Positions 53,594-61,988 of a stretch of DNA of 64,000 nt are shown piece by piece. The notes beneath the pieces are model-generated. The model saw only the letters and a list, made by a program, of their open reading frames with translations, made no database searches and was not told where the DNA came from. Made by a program: the position numbers and the translations under genes. Position 1 is the stretch's first letter. Each line of letters starts with the position of its first letter. The DNA is from JAZIHH01 sp036678685 (lineage in GTDB: Bacteria > Bacillota > UBA4882 > UBA10575): assembly GCA_036678685.1 (NCBI GenBank), contig JAZIHH010000005.1, positions 1 to 64,000 on the forward strand, read 5' to 3'.

Positions 53594-54054
53594 CCAGGAT
53601 TCATTTTTTATTGTTGTTGGACCGTTTGGAGGAGATGGTCACCAAAAGCCCGCGTCTGGGCGGCCGTTCTTTGGTGGTAAAGGATGAATTCATCGAATTG
53701 CTGGACAAGATCAGGTTAACCCTTCCGCCTGAAGTGAAAAAGGCCGATAAGATCATCAGCAAGCGGGAAGAATATATCCAAAAGACCCGGGAAGAAGCGG
53801 AAAGGATAATCCAGGAGGCCACCAAAAGGGCGGAACAGATCCTCTCCGAGCATTACCTGATCAAAGAGGCGGAAGAAGAGGCGAGAAAGATTACGGCCGA
53901 GGCCGAGGAATACGCCCGCCAGGTCAGGATGGAATTAAAGGAGTATGTCCAACGTTTGCTTGGCCGGCTGGAAAATAACCTGCTGCAGGCTTTGCAGATC
54001 CTGCACCGTATTAGCAGGGAATTCAATGATGAAGAAGAAGAGGAAAAAGAATAG
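53590..54054 (+). CDS. Coiled-coil protein of unknown function, ATP-synthase-b-like
   Basis: 154 residues, no signal or membrane segment. A short N-terminal region (LDRLEEMVTKSPRLGGRSLVVK pattern, residues 10-31) precedes a long Glu/Lys/Ala-rich helix (about 45-150) such as REEAERIIQEATKRAEQILS. It resembles V-type ATPase subunit H or F-type b-subunit stalks only in composition. ATG overlaps the coaD stop. Similar small ORFs occur beside coaD in other clostridia, as I recall; function unknown. Confidence 0.7.
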   Translation: MTRIHFLLLLDRLEEMVTKSPRLGGRSLVVKDEFIELLDKIRLTLPPEVKKADKIISKREEYIQKTREEAERIIQEATKRAEQILSEHYLIKEAEEEARKITAEAEEYARQVRMELKEYVQRLLGRLENNLLQALQILHRISREFNDEEEEEKE

Positions 54055-54209
54055 TCCGGTCCGTACCGGGAAGGAAAAAACAATGATCCTTTTTTAAAAA
54101 AGAAGGAGATCCGCGATTCTCCGCGAAAAAATGAAAAGTATAGTTGGTGGTGGGGACCTTACCACCGCGTAAAAGAGGAAAAAGACTGCGATAAGGATAA
54201 TGCTTGCCC

Positions 54210-54896
54210 ATGGAAAAAAAGATTTCCATTGCCATCGACGGGCCGGCCGGTTCCGGGAAAAGCACAGTCGCCCGGCGGGTGGCGGAAGAACTCGGCTTGT
54301 TATATGTTGATACCGGCGCCATGTACCGGGCGATAACTTTAAAAGCCCTCCGGAACAATATTCCCTTCCATGATGAAGAGGCCTTGGGCGTGCTGGCCGC
54401 AAAGACCCGTTTGGATTTTCTGCCGGCCGCGGACGGCTCTTATCATTTAATCATGGACCGGGAAGATGTCCACGAAGATATCCGTTCCATGGCCGTTAAT
54501 GAAGGCGTTTCGCTGGTGGCGGCGGTGGAAAAGGTGAGAAAAGTCCTGGTGCAACGGCAGAGAGAACTGGCGGCCCGGGGTGGCGTGGTGATGGAAGGAA
54601 GGGATATTGGTACCGCCGTTCTTCCGGAGGCGGACTGGAAGTTTTTTTTGACCGCGTCCTTACCGGAACGGGCCCGGAGGCGCCAGCGCGAATTGGCGGC
54701 CAAAGGGGTGGCGGTGTCCTTGGCGGAAGTCGAGGCCAACCTGCGCCGGCGGGATGAAATCGACAGCCGGCGCCAAATCAACCCCCTGCGCCCGGCGGCC
54801 GATGCTGTTCAACTCGACACCACGGCGTTGAGCGTGGAGGAAGTAGTGGCGAAAATCACCAGCATGGTTCGTGGGGGAAACACCAATGTTCTATAG
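54210..54896 (+). CDS. cmk: Cytidylate kinase
   Basis: Phosphorylates CMP/dCMP with ATP. 228 residues: P-loop IDGPAGSGKSTVARRVA at 8-24, VDTGAMYRA near 34, EGRDIGTAVLP near 129. ATG 54210 gives MEKKISIAIDG; TTG 54204 is possible. Overlaps plsC by 11 bases, in the conserved cmk-plsC-ispH-rpsA order. Confidence 0.95.
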   Translation: MEKKISIAIDGPAGSGKSTVARRVAEELGLLYVDTGAMYRAITLKALRNNIPFHDEEALGVLAAKTRLDFLPAADGSYHLIMDREDVHEDIRSMAVNEGVSLVAAVEKVRKVLVQRQRELAARGGVVMEGRDIGTAVLPEADWKFFLTASLPERARRRQRELAAKGVAVSLAEVEANLRRRDEIDSRRQINPLRPAADAVQLDTTALSVEEVVAKITSMVRGGNTNVL

Positions 54897-55488
54897 GATT
54901 GTCCGGGTTGTGGTCTATGTTTTAGCCAAGATATTATACCGGTTGGAGATCAAAGGAGGAGAACATGTGCCCGCGGAAGGTCCGGTGATTTGTGTGGCCA
55001 ATCATGCCAACCTCTTGGACCCTATTTTTTTGGGCTGCAGCCTGAAAAGGCCGGTTACGTTTATGGCCAAGGAGGAATTGTTTCGCGTCCCGGTTTTAAG
55101 CTGGATTATTAAGAAATTGGGCGCGATTCCGGTCAAGAGGGGCACCGGCGACCGCGGGGCTTTTCGCACAGCCATGCGGGTGTTGCAGGAAGACAAGGTG
55201 TTGGGGATGTTCCCCGAAGGCACCCGTTACCGGGACGGGAAGATTCACCCCTTAAGACCCGGTGCCGCGCTCCTGGCCCTGTACACCGGGGCCTGTATCC
55301 TGCCGGTCTTGATTCACGGCACCCACCGGGCGAAATTTCTCCGTTTCCCCAAAATCAAAGTTTGGATCGGAAAGCCGTTCTTTTTGTCCCCGGCGGGAAG
55401 CAAGAAAGAGACAGTCCGGGAGGGGACAAGCAAGATTTATTCCCGCCTGGTGACCCTCCAGGGGATGCTGGAGACCGCAGCCCGATGA
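54886..55488 (+). CDS. plsC: 1-acyl-sn-glycerol-3-phosphate acyltransferase
   Basis: Makes phosphatidic acid at the membrane. 200 residues: an N-terminal hydrophobic segment, acyltransferase block I NHANLLD (His/Asp) near 38, block II/III region GAIPVKRG near 79 and FPEGTR near 105. ATG 54886 has GGGGG 9 bases upstream. Connects with FakA/DegV as acyl supply for phospholipids; that link is inferred. Confidence 0.94.
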   Translation: MFYRIVRVVVYVLAKILYRLEIKGGEHVPAEGPVICVANHANLLDPIFLGCSLKRPVTFMAKEELFRVPVLSWIIKKLGAIPVKRGTGDRGAFRTAMRVLQEDKVLGMFPEGTRYRDGKIHPLRPGAALLALYTGACILPVLIHGTHRAKFLRFPKIKVWIGKPFFLSPAGSKKETVREGTSKIYSRLVTLQGMLETAAR

Positions 55489-56345
55489 AGAAAGAGATTA
55501 TTGTGGGGAAAAAAGCCGGTTGTTGCTTTGGGGTGAAAAGAGCGCTGGAGATTGCCGGCGCCACCCGGAAAAAATACCAAAAACCGGTCTATACCTTTGG
55601 GCCGTTGATCCACAACCCCAAAGTAGTCCAAAAACTGGAAGAAGCCGGGATTGTTCCCTGCCAGGGTTGGGAGGAAATGGAACCCGGGGGCATCTTGATC
55701 ATCAGATCCCACGGGGCGGGGCCGCAAGTTTTTGCGGCGGCCCGGAAGAGAGGCTTGAAGGTGATTGACGCCACCTGTCCTTTTGTCCGGCATGAGCAAA
55801 AGCTGGCGGTCAAGCTGCATAAGGAAGGATACCGGGTCGTGGTGGTCGGCGATCCGGAACATGCCGAAGTTCGGGCGGTGGCGGCTTCGGTCCCGGGGGA
55901 AGTGAATATTATCAACCCGGCCACGGCAGAACAATTATTACCGGCGCTAAAGTTGCCGGCCCGGGTGGGAGTGGTTTGTCAAACCACACAAACCCAGGAA
56001 AATTTACAGCGGGTAGTGACGGCCCTTTTGCCCCAGGTAAAAGAGGTAAAAGTATACAATACCATCTGTAATGCTACGGTGGAGCGGCAGGCCGAAGTTT
56101 ATGAGATGGCCCGCCGGGTGGATATATTATTGGTAGTGGGCGGCAAAAATTCGGCCAACACCGGCAAACTGGCGGAAATAGGTTCTTCGCTGGTTTCAAC
56201 TTATCATATCCAAGGGGTTGAAGAACTTAAACCCTGCTGGTTTCATGGGAAAAAAACCATCGGCGTAACGGCGGGGGCTTCAACTCCTCAAGAACAAATT
56301 GACGAAGTTGTAAACTGGCTGGAAGAAAATTTGCAGGAGGCGTAG
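55485..56345 (+). CDS. ispH: 4-hydroxy-3-methylbut-2-enyl diphosphate reductase
   Basis: Last step of the MEP isoprenoid pathway, a 4Fe-4S enzyme. 286 residues: AGCCFGVKRAL (cluster Cys) near 10, RSHGAGPQ near 70, DATCPFVRHEQ (Cys) near 92, NTICNATVERQ (Cys) near 190 and NSANTGKL near 223. ATG 55485 overlaps the plsC stop. The longer frame from 55362 is inside plsC. Confidence 0.96.
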   Translation: MKKEIIVGKKAGCCFGVKRALEIAGATRKKYQKPVYTFGPLIHNPKVVQKLEEAGIVPCQGWEEMEPGGILIIRSHGAGPQVFAAARKRGLKVIDATCPFVRHEQKLAVKLHKEGYRVVVVGDPEHAEVRAVAASVPGEVNIINPATAEQLLPALKLPARVGVVCQTTQTQENLQRVVTALLPQVKEVKVYNTICNATVERQAEVYEMARRVDILLVVGGKNSANTGKLAEIGSSLVSTYHIQGVEELKPCWFHGKKTIGVTAGASTPQEQIDEVVNWLEENLQEA

Positions 56346-56347
56346 AG

Positions 56348-57862
56348 ATGAACGAAAAGGAACGACTGGTGAACCCGATGGACGACAAACAGCCGGAGGT
56401 GGATTTTCTGGAAGAGGATCCCACCATGGAAAAACCGGCGGCGGCAGGGGCTGCCAACGGGGATCCGGAAGGCGAAAAGCCGGTAACAGAAGAACCTCCG
56501 GGGGCGGAATCCAGCGAAGAAAAGCAGGCGATAACGGATTCCCCAGTTGCTTCGGGTGAGGAAGAACAGATGCCGGAGGCGGTTGTGCAAGAGCTGGAGG
56601 CAGAGATGCCCCGCCTCGAAGAAGGACAGATCTTGTCAGGCCGGGTGGTTTTGGTACAGGATGACGCCGCCTACGTCGACGTGAACTGGAAATCGGACCT
56701 CCCGGTGCCGCTGAACGAACTGACCCGGGAAAAGGTGGCTTCCGCCCGGGAAGTTGTAAAAGAAGGCGATGTGATCAACGTCATGGTCATCGCCGCCGAG
56801 GAGGACAAGATCATTCTTTCCCGCCGCCGCGCCGAAGAAGAGCTGCTCTGGGAGAAGCTTAGGGAGGTCTTTCACCAGAAAAAGCTGATTAAAGGTAAAG
56901 TATCCACCGCCATTAAGGGCGGTTTGCAGGTCGACCTGGACGGGGTTACGGCCTTTCTCCCCGCTTCCCATGCGGATCTCGGGTATGTGCCGGACCTGAA
57001 CGTCCTGGTTGGACAGGAGCTTGACCTTTATATCATAGAGTTTTCCAAACCCCGGCGGAGAGTGGTGGTCTCCCGGCGGCTGGTTTTGGAAGAAGAGAGG
57101 GAAAAGGCGGAGCAGAAATTATTTGCCGAATTAAAAGAAGGCGATGTCCGCACCGGAGTCATCACCAGGCTGGCTTCTTTCGGCGCCTTTGTCGATCTGG
57201 GACAGGGCGTGGAAGGGTTACTGCATATTTCGGAAATTTCCTGGGACCGGCTTAACCATCCTTCGGAACGTCTTAAAGAAGGCGAAGAAGTGAAGATGCA
57301 GGTCATCAAGGTCGACCCTGAAGCCAAGCGGATATCTTTAAGTATCAAACAGCTGGCCCCGCATCCCTGGACCACGGTGGCCGGCCGGTACAAAGAAGGA
57401 GAAATTATCGAGGGCGAAGTGGTACGCCTTACTTCCTTCGGCGCCTTCGTCCACCTGGAGGAAGGTATTGACGGCCTGATTCATATTTCCCAGTTAAGCG
57501 ACGAGCGGGTGGAGAAAGCGGAAGATGTGGTCAAAGTCGGGGAAAAGGTCCGGGTGAAAGTTTTAAGAGTGGACCCGGAACAAAAAAGAATCGGCCTCAG
57601 TTTGAGGGAGGCCAACAAACCAAAGGTGACCCCCAAAAAAGAAGAAAGACCCGAATTGCGTTATCTTGAGGAGGATAAACCGCTCTCTTCGAATCTTGGC
57701 GAGATACTCTCCGAAAAATTAGCCGCCGGGAACGCCTTGGGTAAGGAAGAAAAGGAAAAGGAAGAAGAAAAGGCGGAAGAGAAAGAAGAAGTAAAGGAAG
57801 AACCGGGAGCGGCGGGTACGGCGGAACAGGACGGGGAGGCGGAGGAACCGGCGGAAGAATAG
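56348..57862 (+). CDS. rpsA: Ribosomal protein S1 homolog with acidic termini
   Basis: 504 residues: four S1/OB domains (about 95-165, 178-248, 265-337, 350-420), the third and fourth with SFGAFVDLGQGVEGLLHISE and SFGAFVHLEEGIDGLIHISQ. An N-terminal acidic region (1-90) and a very Glu-rich C-terminal tail (about 460-504) flank them. It helps translation initiation or RNA binding; in Firmicutes it is short relative to the six-domain proteobacterial S1. Two bases after ispH, then a strong terminator. Confidence 0.92.
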   Translation: MNEKERLVNPMDDKQPEVDFLEEDPTMEKPAAAGAANGDPEGEKPVTEEPPGAESSEEKQAITDSPVASGEEEQMPEAVVQELEAEMPRLEEGQILSGRVVLVQDDAAYVDVNWKSDLPVPLNELTREKVASAREVVKEGDVINVMVIAAEEDKIILSRRRAEEELLWEKLREVFHQKKLIKGKVSTAIKGGLQVDLDGVTAFLPASHADLGYVPDLNVLVGQELDLYIIEFSKPRRRVVVSRRLVLEEEREKAEQKLFAELKEGDVRTGVITRLASFGAFVDLGQGVEGLLHISEISWDRLNHPSERLKEGEEVKMQVIKVDPEAKRISLSIKQLAPHPWTTVAGRYKEGEIIEGEVVRLTSFGAFVHLEEGIDGLIHISQLSDERVEKAEDVVKVGEKVRVKVLRVDPEQKRIGLSLREANKPKVTPKKEERPELRYLEEDKPLSSNLGEILSEKLAAGNALGKEEKEKEEEKAEEKEEVKEEPGAAGTAEQDGEAEEPAEE

Positions 57863-57907
57863 GGTGGAAAACCGGAGCGCCGGATGATAAATTAGACAGC
57901 CGGAGAT

Positions 57908-57950
57908 AAAGAAAGACCGGAATGGGCAATATTCCGGTCTTTCTTTTTTA
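57908..57950 (+). terminator. Strong Rho-independent terminator after rpsA
   Basis: Perfect 16-bp stem: AAAGAAAGACCGGAAT (57908-57923) with ATTCCGGTCTTTCTTT (57931-57946), loop of 7, then T-run. Confidence 0.92.
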
Positions 57951-58076
57951 TCATCTTTTTTAAGTAAAGAAGAGGGTTTCCGGCCAACCGGACCGCCTCT
58001 CCTCTTCATCTCTTTGTATTGGAAAATTGCCGCGGTGAAATAATAAGAGCGCAAGTTGCAGGAGGAGTGAAAAGCG

Positions 58077-58733
58077 ATGAATGTGGGAATTCTTTTATTA
58101 ATTGGCGCCGGGATTCTCATCTTATTGGGCCTGGCCCAACAGACCCTGGATCGTCTCTATCTTAATGATAAACAAGCCTTATTTTTTCTCGGGGCGATGG
58201 TGGCGGGAAGTTTTATTAATATTCCCCTTTCCCGGGGGCCTTCAGCGATTTCCGTCAATTTGGGCGGGGCCGTCCTCCCCGTCGGGCTGGCGGTTTATGT
58301 TTTTTCCCGTGCCGGGAGCAGAAAAGAAGTGACCAGGGGGATCATAGGCATCCTCCTTACTTCTTTGGTCATCTATGGCATCTCCAAACTTTATTTCTTC
58401 GATACCTATGCCGGGATCGCCGAACCGCAATATATCTGGGGCCTGGTCGCCGGGGTCACGGCCTATCTTCTCGGCCGTTCCCGGCGGTTGGCGTTTATCG
58501 GCGCCACCCTTGGCATCCTCGTCGCCGACCTTGCCCATGCGATCGAAGCGGCGGTGAAAAGGATTCCTTCCCCGACCAGGATCGGCGGGGCGGGGGTCTT
58601 TGACACCTTGGTTCTGGCCGGCATCATTGGGGTCATCCTCGCGGAAGTGGTGGGAGAAACCAGGGAAAGAATTCAAGAAGGCCCGGGACGGGACCCCGGG
58701 GAAGAAGCCGGCAACAACGGGGAGGGAGAATGA
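58077..58733 (+). CDS. DUF1614 membrane protein
   Basis: 218 residues with about six hydrophobic segments (from residue 4 to about 195), including FLGAMVAGSFINIPLS near 42 and GGAGVFDTLVLAGIIGVILAE near 167. These resemble DUF1614, of unknown function, common in spore-forming Firmicutes. GGAGGAG precedes ATG 58077. spoIIP begins 3 bases after its stop, so a sporulation role is a reasonable guess. Confidence 0.75.
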   Translation: MNVGILLLIGAGILILLGLAQQTLDRLYLNDKQALFFLGAMVAGSFINIPLSRGPSAISVNLGGAVLPVGLAVYVFSRAGSRKEVTRGIIGILLTSLVIYGISKLYFFDTYAGIAEPQYIWGLVAGVTAYLLGRSRRLAFIGATLGILVADLAHAIEAAVKRIPSPTRIGGAGVFDTLVLAGIIGVILAEVVGETRERIQEGPGRDPGEEAGNNGEGE

Positions 58734-58736
58734 AAA

Positions 58737-59885
58737 ATGAAAAAACGCTTCTGGATCAAACTTATCCTGCCGGTAGCGGCCTTTATTATATGGGGGTTGG
58801 CGTTGCCGGCCGCGGCGGAACGGGAAAGAAGCGACGACGGTTTCTTCACCATCCTGGACGAAGACGGTGAAGTAATCTGCCGGACCGCCCATTATATTAC
58901 GGCCGGCGATGAATACCTGACCGCCGCCAACAAGTTGTACCGGGTGGAAAAGGTCGAGGGCGACCAAGCCCACGCCCGTCTCGTGGAAGAAGCGACGCTT
59001 GCGGCCGGCCCGGCCCGGCAATCATTATTGACGGAAATCAGGCGGGCGGCAACGGCTTTATTTCGTGGAAAGCAACAACCGGCGCAAGGGGAAGAAGAAA
59101 AAAGGCCGGTCGCTCTTTTTCATACCCATTCCGGCGAGTCGTATGTGCCCAGCGACGGACGGCCCCATATCGAGGGGAACGGGGGCGTTACGAAAGTGGG
59201 CGAGGCCATGGCGCGCCGCCTAAGGGATGAGAATGTGCCGGTCATCCACGACCGCACCAGTCATGACCCGCAGGATGCCATGGCCTACGACCGGTCACGC
59301 CGGACCGTGGCGGAACTTTTGCAGAAAAACCCCATCGCTTTGATTGATATTCACCGGGATGCCGTTCCCGCCGAGGAATACGAAAAATGGATTGACGGCG
59401 AGAAAGTGACGAAGGTCCAGTTTGTGGTGGGAAGGCAGAACCCCAACATGCAGGCGAGCGACGCTTTTGCCCGGCAGGTCAAGGCGGAGGTGGACCAAAA
59501 ATATCCCGGGCTGGTCAAAGGAATATTCTATGGCAGCGGCAAGTACAACCAGGATATGGCCCCCCGCTTGCTGCTGATCGAAGTGGGAACCCATACCATG
59601 GAAAGGGAGGCCGCGGAAAAAGGCGCGGAGATTTTCGCCGCCGCCGCCCACCGGGTGCTCTCTACCGGAGCCGCCGCCGAGCAGCGGGGGAGATTCCGGG
59701 ACTGGCGTTGGCTGTTATGGATTGCCGGTTTCCTGGGCGTCGGCGCCCTCATTTACTTGCTTTTAAGCGGGGGTTGGAAAAGAATATCCCGGGTTTTGGG
59801 CGGGGAAACGGGTGGCAGCGGAACGGGCCGGCCCCAGGAGGAAAGCGAACCCGGTGCTCATCCTCCGGAAGACGGGGGACCATAA
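58737..59885 (+). CDS. spoIIP: Stage II sporulation protein P
   Basis: Peptidoglycan amidase/endopeptidase that, with SpoIID and SpoIIM, degrades septal wall during engulfment. 382 residues: a signal/membrane segment (8-27), then the catalytic domain with FHTHSGESYVPS (metal His, Glu) near 130, DIHRDAVP (His) near 203 and LIEVGTHTMEREAAEKGA near 280. A second hydrophobic helix (about 326-345) near the C-terminus and a Gly/Pro/Glu tail are less typical. SpoIID and SpoIIM are not here. Confidence 0.9.
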   Translation: MKKRFWIKLILPVAAFIIWGLALPAAAERERSDDGFFTILDEDGEVICRTAHYITAGDEYLTAANKLYRVEKVEGDQAHARLVEEATLAAGPARQSLLTEIRRAATALFRGKQQPAQGEEEKRPVALFHTHSGESYVPSDGRPHIEGNGGVTKVGEAMARRLRDENVPVIHDRTSHDPQDAMAYDRSRRTVAELLQKNPIALIDIHRDAVPAEEYEKWIDGEKVTKVQFVVGRQNPNMQASDAFARQVKAEVDQKYPGLVKGIFYGSGKYNQDMAPRLLLIEVGTHTMEREAAEKGAEIFAAAAHRVLSTGAAAEQRGRFRDWRWLLWIAGFLGVGALIYLLLSGGWKRISRVLGGETGGSGTGRPQEESEPGAHPPEDGGP

Positions 59886-60845
59886 ATGCGGGTCGGCCTT
59901 CCCCGAGCCCTTTTGTATTACTGGTACGGTCCGGCCTGGAAAACCCTTTTGGCGGAGACCGGTCATGTACCGGTCGTTTCGCCGCCGACGAATAAAGCCA
60001 TTATGAACCGGGGAATAAAAGCGGCCGTTGACGAGCTTTGCCTGCCGGTAAAGGTCTTCCTTGGCCATTGCCTCAGCCTGGAAGAGAATTGTGAAGCCGT
60101 GCTGGTTCCCCGGTTGACCGGCCTGGTGCCGAAAGAGTTTATCTGTCCGAAGTTTATGGGGCTTCCGGATCTGGTGCGCCGCCTGCTGCCGATTCCGGTT
60201 TTGACCTGGGATAACCGGGGAAAGGCCTTTCCCGGGCTTTCCGATTTACCGCCGGAACTCTTGAACGGCCGCCGCCGCGCCGGGGTGAAAAAAGCCCTGA
60301 AAAAAGCGGAAGAAGTTCATACCGCCTATACGGCCCTGCAGTACCGGGGCTACCTGCCGCAGGAAGCGGAAGAGCTTCTGGCCGGCGACCGGGGGGAAAG
60401 ACCCCGGCGGACAAAGGATTTACTCATCGGCCTGGTGGGGCACCCGTATTGCCTCTATGATTCTTATCTCAACATCGGCCTGCTCCAATTTTTGCAGGCG
60501 GAAGGGTGCCGGATCCTGACTCCGGAAATGGTGACCGGCGGACAAATCGCCTCCGCGCTGGAAGGATTGGCCAAACCCCTGTTCTGGACCATGGGGAAAA
60601 AGATCCTGGGCGCGGCCCGGGTCTTCCGGCAGGCCGGCGCCGGGGGTCTTATTCATGTGGCGGCCTTTGCCTGTGGACCGGAAGCTTTAATAGGCGAACT
60701 GGTAAAAAGGGAATGCGAGAAGGGGAAAATCCCTTTTCTCCAACTTTTTCTCGACGAACATTCCGGGGAAGCGGGGCAGCATACCCGGCTCGAAGCTTTT
60801 CTGGACCTGGCCGGCGGAAAGGAGCATGATACAGGGTGCGTTTGA
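59886..60845 (+). CDS. Acyl-CoA dehydratase activase-related protein (DUF2229-type)
   Basis: 319 residues, no membrane segment. VGLPRALLYYWYGPAWKTLL at the start is the DUF2229 (CoA-activase-related) pattern. Cys occurs in DELCLPVK, FICPKF, HPYCLYD and FACGPE. The end, FLDEHSGEAGQHTRLEAF, is nearly repeated in the next protein, so the two are relatives. Domains of this kind form part of large activase fusions in other clostridia; here they are separate genes. Likely Fe-S or redox function; substrate unknown. Confidence 0.7.
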   Translation: MRVGLPRALLYYWYGPAWKTLLAETGHVPVVSPPTNKAIMNRGIKAAVDELCLPVKVFLGHCLSLEENCEAVLVPRLTGLVPKEFICPKFMGLPDLVRRLLPIPVLTWDNRGKAFPGLSDLPPELLNGRRRAGVKKALKKAEEVHTAYTALQYRGYLPQEAEELLAGDRGERPRRTKDLLIGLVGHPYCLYDSYLNIGLLQFLQAEGCRILTPEMVTGGQIASALEGLAKPLFWTMGKKILGAARVFRQAGAGGLIHVAAFACGPEALIGELVKRECEKGKIPFLQLFLDEHSGEAGQHTRLEAFLDLAGGKEHDTGCV

Positions 60846-61963
60846 CTTTTCCCCGCATGGGACAGATTGACATCCCCCTCCGGACCCTCCTGGAGGAGCT
60901 CGGCCACGAGGTAATACCTCCTCCGCCGGTGAGTAAGCGCACCTTTGAACTGGGCGTTAAAAACGCGCCGGAATTTGCCTGCCTGCCCTTTAAGATGACC
61001 CTTGCCAATTATCTTGAAGCCCTCGAACAAGGGGCGGAGGCGGTGGTTACCGCCGGCGGGACCGGGCCCTGCCGGTTCGGGTATTTCGCCCAGGTCCAAA
61101 AGAAAATCCTGGCCGACCTCGGGTATGATTTTGAACTTTTCCTCCTCGATCCGCCCGGTACAGGCACGGGCGACCTGGTCCGGTCCGTCCGGTACTTGCT
61201 GGGCCGGGCCGGCCCCGTCCGCATCGCGCGGGCCTTCCGTCTGGCCTGGGCCAAAGCCCGTTTCCTGGACCGGGGGAATGAACTCTTCCGTTATTACCTG
61301 CCCCGGGTGGCGCCGAAAAAAGCGGCGGAATTGGAATACAGAAAATTTTTGCGTTTAACGGCTTTGGAAAAAGAGGTTAAGCGCCTGCCGCTGCTCTATG
61401 CGGCCCTCTTGTATAACCTGGAAAGCATGGCCCGCGCGGAAAACCAGCCAATATTGAAGGTCAAAATTGTCGGCGAGATCTATATGGTTTTGGAGCCCGG
61501 GGTCAACTTTCATACCGAAAATACCCTGGGACAAATGGGGGTGGAGGTGGTGAGAAACCTCTCCATGACCCACTGGGTGGAAGCCAATCTACTGAAGGTT
61601 CTTTTTCCGGAACACCAAAGGCGCACGGCATTGCTGGCCGCGCCCTATCTCGCCTCCAGTGTCGGCGGCCACGGCCGGGAGACTGTTGCCGAAACAGTAG
61701 CGGCCGGCCACGACCGGCTGGACGGGATCATCCATATTCTCCCGTTCACTTGCATGCCGGAGATCGTGGCCCGGAGTCTTCTCCCGGATTTAAGCCGCCG
61801 GTTCAACCTGCCCGTTCTCAGCCTGGTTCTGGACGAACATTCGGGGGCGGCCGGTATTTCCACCCGCCTGGAGGCTTTTGTGGATCTGCTGCGGGAAAAA
61901 AGAAAAAAAGAAGCGGCGCCGGTCAGGGAAAAAACACCAAAAACGGCGACGAAAAACCGGTGA
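60836..61963 (+). CDS. HgdB/BcrB-like dehydratase-related protein
   Basis: 375 residues, similar to 2-hydroxyacyl-CoA dehydratase/activase-associated proteins. Cys in NAPEFACLPFK (near 42), GPCRFGYF (near 78) and LPFTCMPEI are possible Fe-S ligands; FHTENTLGQMGVEVVR and LDEHSGAAGISTRLEAF are shared motifs. GTG start overlaps the upstream gene by 10 bases. No classical catalytic dehydratase pair is seen around it. Confidence 0.7.
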   Translation: MRLTFPRMGQIDIPLRTLLEELGHEVIPPPPVSKRTFELGVKNAPEFACLPFKMTLANYLEALEQGAEAVVTAGGTGPCRFGYFAQVQKKILADLGYDFELFLLDPPGTGTGDLVRSVRYLLGRAGPVRIARAFRLAWAKARFLDRGNELFRYYLPRVAPKKAAELEYRKFLRLTALEKEVKRLPLLYAALLYNLESMARAENQPILKVKIVGEIYMVLEPGVNFHTENTLGQMGVEVVRNLSMTHWVEANLLKVLFPEHQRRTALLAAPYLASSVGGHGRETVAETVAAGHDRLDGIIHILPFTCMPEIVARSLLPDLSRRFNLPVLSLVLDEHSGAAGISTRLEAFVDLLREKRKKEAAPVREKTPKTATKNR

Positions 61964-61988
61964 CGAAGGAAGAAGGAAGGGATGGACG

